A stretch of 64,000 nucleotides of DNA from assembly GCF_937927635.1 (NCBI RefSeq), contig NZ_CALBRW010000003.1, positions 102,699 through 166,698 on the forward strand, read 5' to 3'. Source of the stretch: an uncultured Microbacterium sp. GTDB taxonomy: Bacteria; Actinomycetota; Actinomycetes; Actinomycetales; Microbacteriaceae. Positions 36,950 to 45,485 of the stretch are shown piece after piece; position 1 is the stretch's first letter; each line of letters opens with the position of its first letter. The translations under genes and the position numbers were made by a program. The notes beneath the pieces were generated by a model. That model saw nothing but the letters and a program-made list of their open reading frames with translations. It was not told the DNA's origin and made no database searches.

Positions 36950-38940
36950 CAGCGGCTCCCTTCGGGGTGGGGTGGTTCGGTGTCGGCGGTCAGTGCGCCC
37001 GCCGCGAAGGCGTCGGTGACCAGGCGTTCGAGCTCGGCGAGAGCGGAAGCCCTGCGTTCAGCATCCCGCCGGGCACCGACAATCCCGGCCAGCGCCGTGC
37101 TCAGCGCGGTGCGCTGGCCGGCGGGGATGCGGCGCAGGCTCCAGCGCCGGAACGGCAGGGCCTCGGTCAGTGCGTTGACGTCGGCGGCGACGACCTCCGG
37201 GGCGAGCGTCTCATCGAGCAGCCGCAGCACCCGCGCCGGGTACTCGACGACCGACGATCCATCTGTATCGACCACGGCCGCGGGGTGCGCGCCGGTCAGG
37301 ACGATCACGTCACCGGGCAGCGTCAGTTGCGCGCGGGGGTAGTCCGCTGCCAGCCGCATCCGATCGATACGGCGAGCGGATGCGGCCTGAGCACGCACCT
37401 CGTCGCGCCCGATCACCGGGTAGCCGTCGGCAGACGCGGTGTCGGTGGGATCGAGGCGGATGCCGCTGATGAGCCGGGCTTCGCGGGCCGCCAGAGCATC
37501 GCCCAGCAGCGTGTCCTGCACCGGCGGTGGCGTCGTCGCCAACAGGGCGGGCAGCGCCGGTGCGTCCGGTAGCTGCATGAGCTTCTGATCGACCAGTGCC
37601 GCGAGCTCTGACGCGTCCGTGCGCGCCGGGCGCTGCGGGCGACTCGCCTGCACGAGCGATCCCTCAGCGGCGATCAGCGCCGCCGTGCGGATGAAATGCA
37701 CGAAGCGGAAGGAATGCGCGAGCGCCTCGCGCGCCGAGCCGAGCGACACGGACAGGTCGCCCACCAGATCACGCGCGCGGGCGTCGGTGAGCGTGAAGCC
37801 CTGCAGATCGCCGATGACAGTGAAACGGTCGCCGAGCGCGGCACCCCCCTGCGGCCCCCCGATCAGCCAGAGGGCCAGCGACTGCCGCACCGCAGACGGG
37901 ACCAGCCCCGCGGGCAACCGCACGATGCCGCGCACGCGCCCGGAGCGCAGCAGGAAGTCTCGAGACACGGCTGCCGCACCGGTGAGCGGCTCGGTCAGCA
38001 GGGCGGCCGGTCCGACGACGATGATGCGGTGCCGGTCGCTCAACTCGACGAGCAGCTCCTCGAGCTGTACGAGCTCGGCTGCGCCGTCGCTTCCGGACAG
38101 ACGCGCCAACCACACGGCCGGGGTCTGGGAAAGCGGCGGCCGGGCGGAGAGCGTCGGGAGGCGATCCCGGATGATCAGGCGTCGCCGCACAGCGCGGTTT
38201 CCTGTGGGCACGTGGAGGGCGGCATCCTCACCGCAGAGAGCGGATGCTGCGTCGAACAGCGCCCCGGCGTCGAGCTCGGCAGGGGCATCGGCGAGGACGA
38301 CGTTCTCGCCCGTGGTGATCTCCTGCACCAATCCGGCGATCAGCCGGGATCCTCGATCTCCGATCGGGCCGGCGATGCCGCTGCTGCCAGCGGCCGTGAT
38401 CCGAGCGTGCAGCACGTCGGCCGCACCGGCGGGGGAGTACGCGGCGTCGATCAGCGCCTCGACGAACTCGGGCAGCGTGGAGTCGGGGGTGAGCGCGTCG
38501 ATCTCTCGACGCACCGCGGTGTCGTCCGGATCGGCCTGCTCCGCACGGACGGAGAGATCGCCCTGCGTCAGGGGCATCCCGTCGAGCACACGCAGCGCCA
38601 GCAACGACTCGACGGATTCCAGGTGCGCGCCGTCGGGGTCCGCTGAATCAGAGGCGGAAGAGAAGGCTGCAGCATCGGCGACGGCATCCGGATTGTTGCC
38701 GTGCGCGGTTTCGGCGAGCCAGGCGGCGATCTGCGTCGCGTCGAACAGCTCCTGGTTCGAGCGTGCGCTCACCGGCGCGGGAAACGCGCCGATTCCGCTC
38801 GCGAATCGCTTGCGCCACATCGACACGACCGGCCGGCGGACGCGAGCGAGCTCCGCGATCTGCGGCAGTGAGATGAGGGGGGTCGGCGAAGCCGGGATGC
38901 CGCTGTTCCGCGGCCCGCTCTTGCTCGTGCCCGTGCTCAT
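36949..38940 (-). CDS. HTH protein with degenerate type I methylase-like domain, first gene of the RM operon
   Basis: This is a 663-residue protein. The N-terminus (ISLPQIAELARVRRPVVSMWRKR) resembles a MerR- or XRE-like helix-turn-helix. The middle has the block that follows the catalytic site in HsdM proteins (RVRGIVRLPAGLVPSAVRQSLALWLIG), but I see neither the SAM motif (DPxCGxGG) nor NPP(Y/F), so methylation is unlikely. A C-terminal part resembles TRD/helical regions. A regulator or accessory subunit of the RM system is proposed. ATG 38940 is preferred over 38952 because a promoter lies 7 nt upstream. Confidence 0.65.
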   Translation of the reverse strand: MSTGTSKSGPRNSGIPASPTPLISLPQIAELARVRRPVVSMWRKRFASGIGAFPAPVSARSNQELFDATQIAAWLAETAHGNNPDAVADAAAFSSASDSADPDGAHLESVESLLALRVLDGMPLTQGDLSVRAEQADPDDTAVRREIDALTPDSTLPEFVEALIDAAYSPAGAADVLHARITAAGSSGIAGPIGDRGSRLIAGLVQEITTGENVVLADAPAELDAGALFDAASALCGEDAALHVPTGNRAVRRRLIIRDRLPTLSARPPLSQTPAVWLARLSGSDGAAELVQLEELLVELSDRHRIIVVGPAALLTEPLTGAAAVSRDFLLRSGRVRGIVRLPAGLVPSAVRQSLALWLIGGPQGGAALGDRFTVIGDLQGFTLTDARARDLVGDLSVSLGSAREALAHSFRFVHFIRTAALIAAEGSLVQASRPQRPARTDASELAALVDQKLMQLPDAPALPALLATTPPPVQDTLLGDALAAREARLISGIRLDPTDTASADGYPVIGRDEVRAQAASARRIDRMRLAADYPRAQLTLPGDVIVLTGAHPAAVVDTDGSSVVEYPARVLRLLDETLAPEVVAADVNALTEALPFRRWSLRRIPAGQRTALSTALAGIVGARRDAERRASALAELERLVTDAFAAGALTADTEPPHPEGSR

Positions 38941-38964
38941 GACTCTGACCATATTGGAGCGTCG

Positions 38965-39004
38965 GTTGCTCGTGCAACAACACCTTGATAAGAGGGCTTA
39001 TCAA
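38965..39004 (-). promoter_or_regulatory. Promoter and inverted-repeat operators of the RM operon
   Basis: TTGCAC (-35) sits inside the inverted repeat GTTGC-TCGT-GCAAC (38965-38978); TATGGT lies 18 bp downstream, 7 nt before ATG 38940. A second perfect repeat, TTGATAAG-AGGG-CTTATCAA (38985-39004), is just upstream. Two dyads suggest control by the HTH protein itself. Confidence 0.65.
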
Positions 39005-39155
39005 TATACAACCGGTGCGACGCTGCGGAATCGGCCTAGCTTGTGATCCGCGGGTCATGACGCCGCAGCGGCGGGCGGGTGAATGGGGACTCGTGAGGGA
39101 CCCGCCCGCCGCCACCACCCCGTGCCACGTGCTCACCGCAGAAGGAGAGAACATC

Positions 39156-39710
39156 ATGTCCGATAGCCAAGCGAATCCGGCATCCGAAGATCCTGCACCG
39201 GAAGCAGCCGGTGCTCGCAGGCGAGTGCCGACCCGCACGCTCGTCGCGATCGGTGCAGCAGCAGCCATCTTGATCGGTGCGGTAGTCACGACCATCGTCA
39301 TCGCAGCGCGACCGAGTCCTATCGAACAGGCGGGGGAGAGCTGCGCAGCGAGCAAGCCCCTCGACGCCTTCCTCGCAGACGTTCGGGCAACGGCATCCGC
39401 GACACCCGAACCCGTCGATACCGCTGACTCCGACGCGTTGGACGAGCTCTTCGATGGCGTCGTCTCCGTCGAAGACGACGGCAAGACGCTGATCGTCCAG
39501 ACGAAACCGAAGGACGACGATCCGCTCGGTATCACCGGCCTCGCGCTCGACTGCGTGTACGAACAGCTGGATGTCCCCACGCGCATCACCGAGCGCATCG
39601 CCGCGACTCGCAGTCTCGACGGGCGCCAGGAAGCCGAGTGGGAGGACTACTCAGCGTCGTGGAGCTACCACCCTGACAGCGGCGCCAACCTCATCATCGC
39701 GCAGGACTGA
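39156..39710 (+). CDS. Membrane-anchored protein, unknown
   Basis: The 184-residue protein has a short cytoplasmic N-terminus, one transmembrane helix at about residues 26-48 and an acidic extracytoplasmic domain with two Cys residues. GAAGGAG precedes the ATG. The next gene (TM2 protein) starts 48 bp downstream, so the two may be cotranscribed. No family is recognised. Confidence 0.7.
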   Translation: MSDSQANPASEDPAPEAAGARRRVPTRTLVAIGAAAAILIGAVVTTIVIAARPSPIEQAGESCAASKPLDAFLADVRATASATPEPVDTADSDALDELFDGVVSVEDDGKTLIVQTKPKDDDPLGITGLALDCVYEQLDVPTRITERIAATRSLDGRQEAEWEDYSASWSYHPDSGANLIIAQD

Positions 39711-39758
39711 CGCGCCCGACACATCTCCAACCACCACCCATCACAGTTAGGAATCCTC

Positions 39759-40841
39759 ATGTCCATCCCCACTCCGCCGTCTGCTCCGTCCGGACAGCCG
39801 CCGCAGGCGCCTCCGCCGGCCTATGCGTATCCCGCGACCCAGGTTCCCTCGAACGGCCCGACCGGCGAGAGCAGGTCGTTCCTCGTCACGTGGCTGCTGT
39901 CTCTGCTCGTGGGTGTCTTCGGTGTCGACCGGTTCTACCTCGGCAAGGTCGGCACCGGGCTGCTGAAGCTGTTCACGCTCGGCGGTCTGGGCGTGTGGTG
40001 GCTCGTCGACCTGATCATCATTCTGGCCGGGGCGATGCGCGACAAGGCCGGCCGCGCGCTCGCCGGCTATGACAAGACCAAGCTGATCGCCTGGATCGTC
40101 ACGGCGGCGGTGGTGCTGGTCAGCGTCGCCAGCGGTGCGATCAACGGGGCATCGAGCACGGATGCGGGTGCTCCGCCCGCGTCGGAGTCGTCCGCCCAGG
40201 CGCAGCAGTCCGAAGACACGCAGCAGGAACCTGCCGAGGAACCGGCAGAGGCTGAGGAGCCCCCGGCGCCCGAGCCCGGTGCGGCGGCAGCATCCTGGGC
40301 GAACGACCGATTCGGCGGCTTCGCCCCGATCCAGAAGTCCGGCACGGGCGACACCGTGATCGACCTGCCCGCGGGAGCCACAGGCGGGATCGTCGTCGCC
40401 ACGCACAAGGGCACGCGCAACTTCGCGGTCTCTGTGCTCGACGCGAACAACGGGTCGACCGGAGAGCTGCTGGTCAACACGATCGGCGCCTACAGTGGCA
40501 CGACCGCGTGGGGGATCAGCGCACTCGGCGAGGGTGCCAAGCTGCAGGTCACCGCCGACGGCGCCTGGACGTTCGACATCCGCCCGATGGGAGACGCGCC
40601 GCTCGTCGCCCCCAGCGGCACCGGCGACGCCGTGTTCCTGTACGAAGGCGGGGCGGCCTCGCTGGCGGCGACGCACGCCGGATCGCGCAACTTCGTCGTG
40701 CAGGAGGAGACGGGCGAGGCGTTCAGCATGGGACTGCTCATCAACGACATCGGCGCGTACAGCGGCACGGTACCGCTCTCGGCCGGCCCGTCGGTGATCA
40801 CCGTGACCGCCGACGGGGCGTGGACGCTCGCGGTGAAGTAG
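39759..40841 (+). CDS. TM2-domain protein with duplicated extracytoplasmic domain
   Basis: The 360-residue protein begins with a Pro-rich segment, then a TM2 domain (WLLSLLVGVFGVDRFYLGKVG...WWLVDLIIILAG) at about residues 40-95, a third hydrophobic helix, and an acidic Pro/Glu linker. The C-terminal half is an internal duplication of about 85 residues: both copies contain SGTGD, a THxGxRNF(A/V)V block, IGAYSGT and VTADGAWT. The duplicated part is probably beta-rich and outside the cell. Function unknown. Confidence 0.85.
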   Translation: MSIPTPPSAPSGQPPQAPPPAYAYPATQVPSNGPTGESRSFLVTWLLSLLVGVFGVDRFYLGKVGTGLLKLFTLGGLGVWWLVDLIIILAGAMRDKAGRALAGYDKTKLIAWIVTAAVVLVSVASGAINGASSTDAGAPPASESSAQAQQSEDTQQEPAEEPAEAEEPPAPEPGAAAASWANDRFGGFAPIQKSGTGDTVIDLPAGATGGIVVATHKGTRNFAVSVLDANNGSTGELLVNTIGAYSGTTAWGISALGEGAKLQVTADGAWTFDIRPMGDAPLVAPSGTGDAVFLYEGGAASLAATHAGSRNFVVQEETGEAFSMGLLINDIGAYSGTVPLSAGPSVITVTADGAWTLAVK

Positions 40842-40865
40842 GCAGTCGAGCCGGTTGAGACGACA

Positions 40866-40895
40866 GATGCCCCGGATCGTGTGATCCGGGGCATC
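40866..40895. terminator. Terminator between TM2 gene and fba
   Basis: A perfect 13-bp stem GATGCCCCGGATC with loop GTGT separates the convergent genes. Confidence 0.85.
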
Positions 40896-40898
40896 CTG

Positions 40899-40932
40899 CG
40901 TCTCGTCTCGCTTCGCTCGCTCAACGATCGGG
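40899..40932 (-). repeat. Dispersed repeat CGTCTCGCTTCGCTCGCTCA
   Basis: This is the canonical form of the repeat that also lies at 55690 and 57418 (opposite strand) and in degenerate form within ndh and hsdM. Confidence 0.8.
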
Positions 40933-40946
40933 CGAGTGCGAGCGAC

Positions 40947-41975
40947 TCAGCTCTGCGACTTGCCGAACGAGCCGAGCTGCTTGGTGGACTCGATGACACG
41001 GGCCGCCATCGCGGTCTCGGCGACCTTGCCCCAGGCGCGCGGGTCGTACTGCTTCTTGATGCCGACCTCGCCGTCCACCTTCAGCACGCCGTCGTAGTTC
41101 TTGAACATGTAGTCGGCGATGGCGCGCGTGTACGCGTACTGCGTGTCGGTGTCGACGTTCATCTTGATCACGCCGTTGGCGACGGCCGTGGCGATCTCCT
41201 CGTCGGAGGAGCCGGAGCCGCCGTGGAAGACCAGGTCGAGCGGGTTCTTGCCGGTGTTGTACTTGGCGGCGACCTGGGCCTGGATCTCACCCAGCAGCTC
41301 GGGGCGAAGCTTGACGCCGCCCGGCTTGTACACGCCGTGCACGTTGCCGAAGGTGAGGGCGGCGATGTAGCGGCCCTGCTCGCCCATGCCGAGCGCCTGG
41401 ATCGCCTTGTCGACGTCGGCGAACGTCGTGTAGAGGGCGTCGTTGGAGCCCTCGTGACGGACGCCGTCCTCCTCGCCGCCGACGACGCCGATCTCGACCT
41501 CGAGGATGGCGTTGATGTTCTTCATGCGCGGCAGCAGCTGCTCGGCGATCTCGATGTTCTCCGCCAGCGGCACGGCGGAGCCGTCCCACATGTGCGACTG
41601 GAAGATCGGGTTGCGTCCGGCCTTGACCTCTTCCTCGGATGCCGCGATGAGCGGCTCGACGAAGCCGGCGAGGGCGTCCTTGGGGCAGTGGTCGGTGTGC
41701 AGCGCGACGGTGACCGGGTAGCTCTTGGCGACCTCGGTGGCGAACTTCGCGAAGGCGAGCGCACCGGTCGCGCGGGCCTTGACGGTCTGGCCGGCGAAGT
41801 AGTCCGCACCGCCCGTGGTGACCTGGATGATGCCGTCCGAGCCGGCCTCGGTCAGGCCCTGCAGCACGGCGTGGATCGTCTGCGAGCTGGACACGTTGAA
41901 AGCGGGGTACGCGAAGCCACCGGCCTTCGCGCGGTCGAGCATCTCTGCGTACTGATCCGGAGTGGCGACGGGCAT
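40947..41975 (-). CDS. fbaA: Class II fructose-bisphosphate aldolase
   Basis: The 342-residue zinc enzyme cleaves fructose-1,6-bisphosphate. The zinc/catalytic HxDH lies in VALHTDHCPKD (about residues 92-95); GGSGSSDEEI near residue 250-260 binds phosphate, and the C-terminal YMFKNYDGVLKVDGEVG block is typical of the long actinobacterial class II-A type. GCAGGAG precedes the ATG. It is divergent from glpX, so both glycolysis/gluconeogenesis branches of the same sugar step are adjacent. Confidence 0.96.
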   Translation of the reverse strand: MPVATPDQYAEMLDRAKAGGFAYPAFNVSSSQTIHAVLQGLTEAGSDGIIQVTTGGADYFAGQTVKARATGALAFAKFATEVAKSYPVTVALHTDHCPKDALAGFVEPLIAASEEEVKAGRNPIFQSHMWDGSAVPLAENIEIAEQLLPRMKNINAILEVEIGVVGGEEDGVRHEGSNDALYTTFADVDKAIQALGMGEQGRYIAALTFGNVHGVYKPGGVKLRPELLGEIQAQVAAKYNTGKNPLDLVFHGGSGSSDEEIATAVANGVIKMNVDTDTQYAYTRAIADYMFKNYDGVLKVDGEVGIKKQYDPRAWGKVAETAMAARVIESTKQLGSFGKSQS

Positions 41976-42158
41976 GAATTCTCCTGCTTCTGAAGTGCGG
42001 GGGTCATGCTCACTCTATCCGCGCGGAAGCCTGATCTTCTCGGCTGTTTCGACGGCCCCGAACCTCGTTCTTGAGATGCTGTTAAGAACTCAGAATCCTT
42101 CGTCTGGAAATCGGGAAAAGTCGACGGTTTCGCGCGCGCGGCTCGTTAGTCTGACCCT

Positions 42159-43145
42159 ATGGTGAGCCCAACAGCCGAACTCAGCCCCCTCCGTCCCGAC
42201 CGCAACCTGGCAATGGAGCTGGTGAGGGCCACGGAAGCCGCAGCGATCCGAGCGGTCCCGTTCATCGGCCGCGGCGCCAAGGAAGCGGCGGATGGCGCCG
42301 CCGTCGACGCCATGCGCGCCTTCCTCGGAACGGTCGACTTCGCCGGTCGCGTGGTCATCGGCGAGGGCGAGAAGGACAACGCCCCCATGCTGTTCAACGG
42401 CGAGGAGGTCGGCACCGGCCGCGGCCCCGAGTGCGACATCGCCGTCGACCCCATTGACGGCACCTCGTTGACCGCCGCCGGCCGCCAGAACGCGCTGTCA
42501 GTGCTGGCCGTGTCCGACCGAGGCTCCATGCTCGACGCCTCCAGCGTCTTCTACATGGACAAACTCGTCACCGGTCCGGCCGGCGTCGGCGTCGTCGACA
42601 TCCGCCTGCCCATCGGCGAGAACATCCGCCGCCTGGCCAAGGCCCTCGACAAGCCCGTGGAGGAGATGGTCGTCTCGGTGCTGCACCGCCCCCGTCACGA
42701 GCAGCTCATCCAGGACATCCGGGATGCCGGGGCCGGCACCCGCCTGATGAGCGACGGCGACGTCGCAGGCGGCATCAACGCCGCCCGTCACAGCGCACGC
42801 ACCGACATGTGCGTGGGCATCGGCGGCAGCCCCGAGGGCATCGTCACGGCCTGCGCGATCAAGGCTCTCGGCGGGCACATCCAAGGCATCCTGTGGCCCC
42901 GCGACGACGACGAGCGCCAGCGCGGCATCGATGCCGGGCTGGAGATGGACAAGGTCTACGAGGCCGACGACCTCGTCAAGGGCAACAACACGATCTTCGT
43001 CGCCACCGGCGTCACCGACGGGCAGCTCGTGCGCGGCGTGCGCCGCAAGCGCGATTACCTCTACACCGAGAGCGTCGTGCTGCGCAGCGCATCGGGCACG
43101 CTGCGCCGCATCGTGTCGGACCACCTCGTCTCGAAGTGGCTCTGA
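42159..43145 (+). CDS. glpX: Class II fructose-1,6-bisphosphatase
   Basis: The 328-residue enzyme hydrolyses FBP to F6P in gluconeogenesis. The metal-binding DPIDGT lies at residues 97-102, preceded by VVIGEGEKDNAPML; GGSPEGIVTACAIKALGG is the family substrate loop. ATG 42159 follows TAGTCT by 6 nt (leaderless type). Its neighbour fba carries out the reverse-direction cleavage step, and the two are divergently transcribed. Confidence 0.95.
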   Translation: MVSPTAELSPLRPDRNLAMELVRATEAAAIRAVPFIGRGAKEAADGAAVDAMRAFLGTVDFAGRVVIGEGEKDNAPMLFNGEEVGTGRGPECDIAVDPIDGTSLTAAGRQNALSVLAVSDRGSMLDASSVFYMDKLVTGPAGVGVVDIRLPIGENIRRLAKALDKPVEEMVVSVLHRPRHEQLIQDIRDAGAGTRLMSDGDVAGGINAARHSARTDMCVGIGGSPEGIVTACAIKALGGHIQGILWPRDDDERQRGIDAGLEMDKVYEADDLVKGNNTIFVATGVTDGQLVRGVRRKRDYLYTESVVLRSASGTLRRIVSDHLVSKWL

Positions 43146-43259
43146 GCCGGGCATCCTGACCCGTCCCGCCGGGCCTGCGGGATTTCCCAGCCACTGCTGG
43201 CAGAATGGCAGTGGTCCGGCGCGTGTGCTCCGGACCATCACGGATGGGAGCGCCTCGGG

Positions 43260-43538
43260 ATGTCATCGCACGAGCACCACAGCAAGTCGGAACACCCTCA
43301 GATGATCACCACCAAGACCGGTCGCATCCTGCGGGTCACCGACGAGCAGCTCGCCGCCGCAGCATCCGCCAAGGCCGCCGCCGCGGCATTCCCCGACCCG
43401 GCCCGCCGCAAGGACGTGCTGTTCCGCGTGCGCCGTGAAGAGGGACACGAGCTGAGCTCGTGGTGGATGATCGGCGCGTTCGTGCTGACCTCGGGCATCG
43501 TCATCGCCCTGCTCTCCGGCGTTCCCGGCGGGGCCTGA
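43260..43538 (+). CDS. Small membrane protein, unknown
   Basis: The 92-residue protein has a His-rich N-terminus (SSHEHHSKSEHP), a charged middle and one C-terminal transmembrane helix (about residues 68-88). It lies downstream of glpX without obvious coupling and without a strong ribosome site. Function unknown. Confidence 0.6.
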   Translation: MSSHEHHSKSEHPQMITTKTGRILRVTDEQLAAAASAKAAAAAFPDPARRKDVLFRVRREEGHELSSWWMIGAFVLTSGIVIALLSGVPGGA

Positions 43539-43561
43539 GCGCTACTGTCCGGCCTGCTTGA

Positions 43562-44146
43562 TCAGGCCGCGCGAGTCGCCGCCTGCGGCACAGTGAGTCG
43601 GACGCCGAGCTTCGCGCCCAGCGTGTCCACGTCGCCGGCGCCCGCCCGTCGAGCCGCGTCGATCACAATCTGCGCGCACGCTCGCGCGTCGGCGAGGGCG
43701 TCGTGGTGCGGGAAGGCGCCGAAGCCGGCGGCCGCCGCGGCCAGCGGCAGCTTGTAGGAGTCCAGGTCGTACGTCTTGCGGGCCACGGCCAGCGAGCACA
43801 GCGAGCGGTACGGCGGAGCGTCGATCCCGGTGACCTCGCACGCGCGGCGCAGCACGTTCATGTCGAACCCGGCGTTGTGCGCGACCAGCACGTCGGCGCC
43901 GGCGAAGGCGCACAGCCGGTCGATCTGCTGCGTCCAGGTGTCGGCGCCGACGACGTCCTCGGCGTACAGCCCGTGGATGCGCGTGTTCCACTCGTTGAAC
44001 TCGTCATGACCGGCAGGAGGCCGGATCAGCCAGCCGGTCTGCGCGACCACCTGGCCCGCACGCACGCGGACAAGTCCGACGGAGCATGCCGAGGCGGGGC
44101 TGGAGTTCGCCGTCTCGAAGTCGATCGCGGTGAAGTCCAGTGGCAC
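43562..44146 (-). CDS. DnaQ-like 3'-5' exonuclease (DEDD)
   Basis: The 194-residue protein has the exonuclease motifs Exo I (IDFETAN, Asp-x-Glu), Exo II (VAHNAGFDMNVL) and Exo III (FPHHDALADARA, His-x4-Asp type), as in DNA polymerase III epsilon-like exonucleases. It lacks a polymerase. GTG 44146 lies 6 nt after GAGAGT and is preferred; ATG 44167 would add seven residues. It may act in repair or RNA processing. Confidence 0.85.
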   Translation of the reverse strand: MPLDFTAIDFETANSSPASACSVGLVRVRAGQVVAQTGWLIRPPAGHDEFNEWNTRIHGLYAEDVVGADTWTQQIDRLCAFAGADVLVAHNAGFDMNVLRRACEVTGIDAPPYRSLCSLAVARKTYDLDSYKLPLAAAAAGFGAFPHHDALADARACAQIVIDAARRAGAGDVDTLGAKLGVRLTVPQAATRAA

Positions 44147-44205
44147 GGCTCCACTCTCGCGGGGCATCCCCGCGCGAGGGATCAGGCGCGCCGTAGGCTG
44201 ACGAC

Positions 44206-44946
44206 ATGAGCGATGCGCGAGCGACATCCTTCGGCTCCCAAGCCGAGACCTATGAGGCATCCCGACCGGACTATCCGTTCGAGGCGGTGGCCTGGATGCT
44301 GGAACTGCTGCCTGCCGGGTCTCGCCGGGTCGCCGACGTGGGAGCCGGTACCGGCAAGCTCACCCGGGTGGTCGCGGATGCTCCGGATGCCGAGGTGGTC
44401 GCGGTGGATCCGGATGCCGCGATGCTGGCCAAGCTGCGTCAGACCGTGCCCGGGGTGCCGACGTACGTGGGCACCGCCGAGTCGCTTCCGCTGCCCGACG
44501 CGAGTCTGGATGCCGTGGTGCTGGGCCAGGCGTGGCACTGGGTGGATCCGGTTGCGGCATCCGCCGAGGTCGGACGCGTTGTGAGGCCGGGCGGCACCCT
44601 GGGGCTGATCTGGAACACGAGGGACAACCGCGTGGACTGGGTGCGCAGGCTCACCGAGATCATGCACGCGAGTGCCGCCGAGGAGATGCTCGACGAGGGC
44701 GTCGTCGTCGTCGCCGCGCCGTTCGGCGAACCCCAGCGGAAGGCATGGGAGTGGGTCCGTCCGATGACTCGAGCCCAGCTGCATCAGATGGCGGATTCGC
44801 GCAGCTACCTGATCACGGCATCCGCCGAGGAACGCGCCGAGGTCCATCGCGGCATGGACGGGCTCTTCGACGACCTCGGGCTGGCAGGGGAGGCGACCAT
44901 CGACCTGCCCTACGCGACCACCGCCTTCCGTGCCACCAGGGGATGA
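44206..44946 (+). CDS. Class I SAM-dependent methyltransferase
   Basis: The 246-residue protein carries motif I (VADVGAGTGKLT), motif II acidic strand (VVAVDPDAAML), and post-motif LPLPDASLDAVVLGQAWHWVD followed by VVRPGGTLGLIWN, the pattern of the methyltransferase type 11/UbiE-like group. Substrate unknown. ATG 44206 follows TAGGCT by 6 nt without a ribosome site. Confidence 0.82.
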   Translation: MSDARATSFGSQAETYEASRPDYPFEAVAWMLELLPAGSRRVADVGAGTGKLTRVVADAPDAEVVAVDPDAAMLAKLRQTVPGVPTYVGTAESLPLPDASLDAVVLGQAWHWVDPVAASAEVGRVVRPGGTLGLIWNTRDNRVDWVRRLTEIMHASAAEEMLDEGVVVVAAPFGEPQRKAWEWVRPMTRAQLHQMADSRSYLITASAEERAEVHRGMDGLFDDLGLAGEATIDLPYATTAFRATRG

Positions 44947-44961
44947 AGCTACCCTTGGGCC

Positions 44962-45438
44962 ATGAATCGTCAGCGCAACATGCTCGCGGTGGCCCTCATG
45001 GCATCCGTTGCTCTGAGTGGTTGCGCGGAGATTCAGACGCCGCGACCGACTCCGACGGTGACTGCCCCAGCGGATAGCGCTGCACCTGCAGCATCCGGTT
45101 CTACGGCGACGTGGGAGCTGATCGAACCGGGGAGCGTCACCGCGGAGAGCAAGACACTCGATGTCGCGGTGACCCGTCTCGAGTGCGCCAACGGAGTGAC
45201 TGGCGAGCTGCTTGCTCCGATGGTCACCTACGAGGCAGACCGCGTGATCATTCGAATCGACGCAGAGCCGCTGGACCTCGAGGCTGCGAACTGTCTCGGC
45301 AACAATGCAGTCCCGGTCACGGTTGCGCTCAGCGAGCCGATCGGCGAGCGCGCCCTTGTCGACGGCGGTTGCGCCGGTGCGGATGCCGCGGACACGACGC
45401 CGTGCCTGTCCGACGTGCGCGCCTCCTTCGCTCCGTAG
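44962..45438 (+). CDS. Secreted lipoprotein, unknown
   Basis: The 158-residue precursor has a lipobox (LSGC at about residue 20), a Thr/Pro-rich linker and a small beta domain with four further Cys residues. ATG 44962 follows TACCCT by 6 nt. No family recognised; it precedes ychF and may be transcribed with it. A GCCCCGG-type inverted repeat lies in the gap before ychF. Confidence 0.7.
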   Translation: MNRQRNMLAVALMASVALSGCAEIQTPRPTPTVTAPADSAAPAASGSTATWELIEPGSVTAESKTLDVAVTRLECANGVTGELLAPMVTYEADRVIIRIDAEPLDLEAANCLGNNAVPVTVALSEPIGERALVDGGCAGADAADTTPCLSDVRASFAP

Positions 45439-45485
45439 ATCCGCGCCACCGGGGGAGAGGCGCAGCCCCGGTAGACTGGACCCCC

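Noticed and set aside
36949..38940. Second active type I methyltransferase
   Set aside because: SAM-binding and NPP(Y/F) motifs could not be found, so activity is not claimed.
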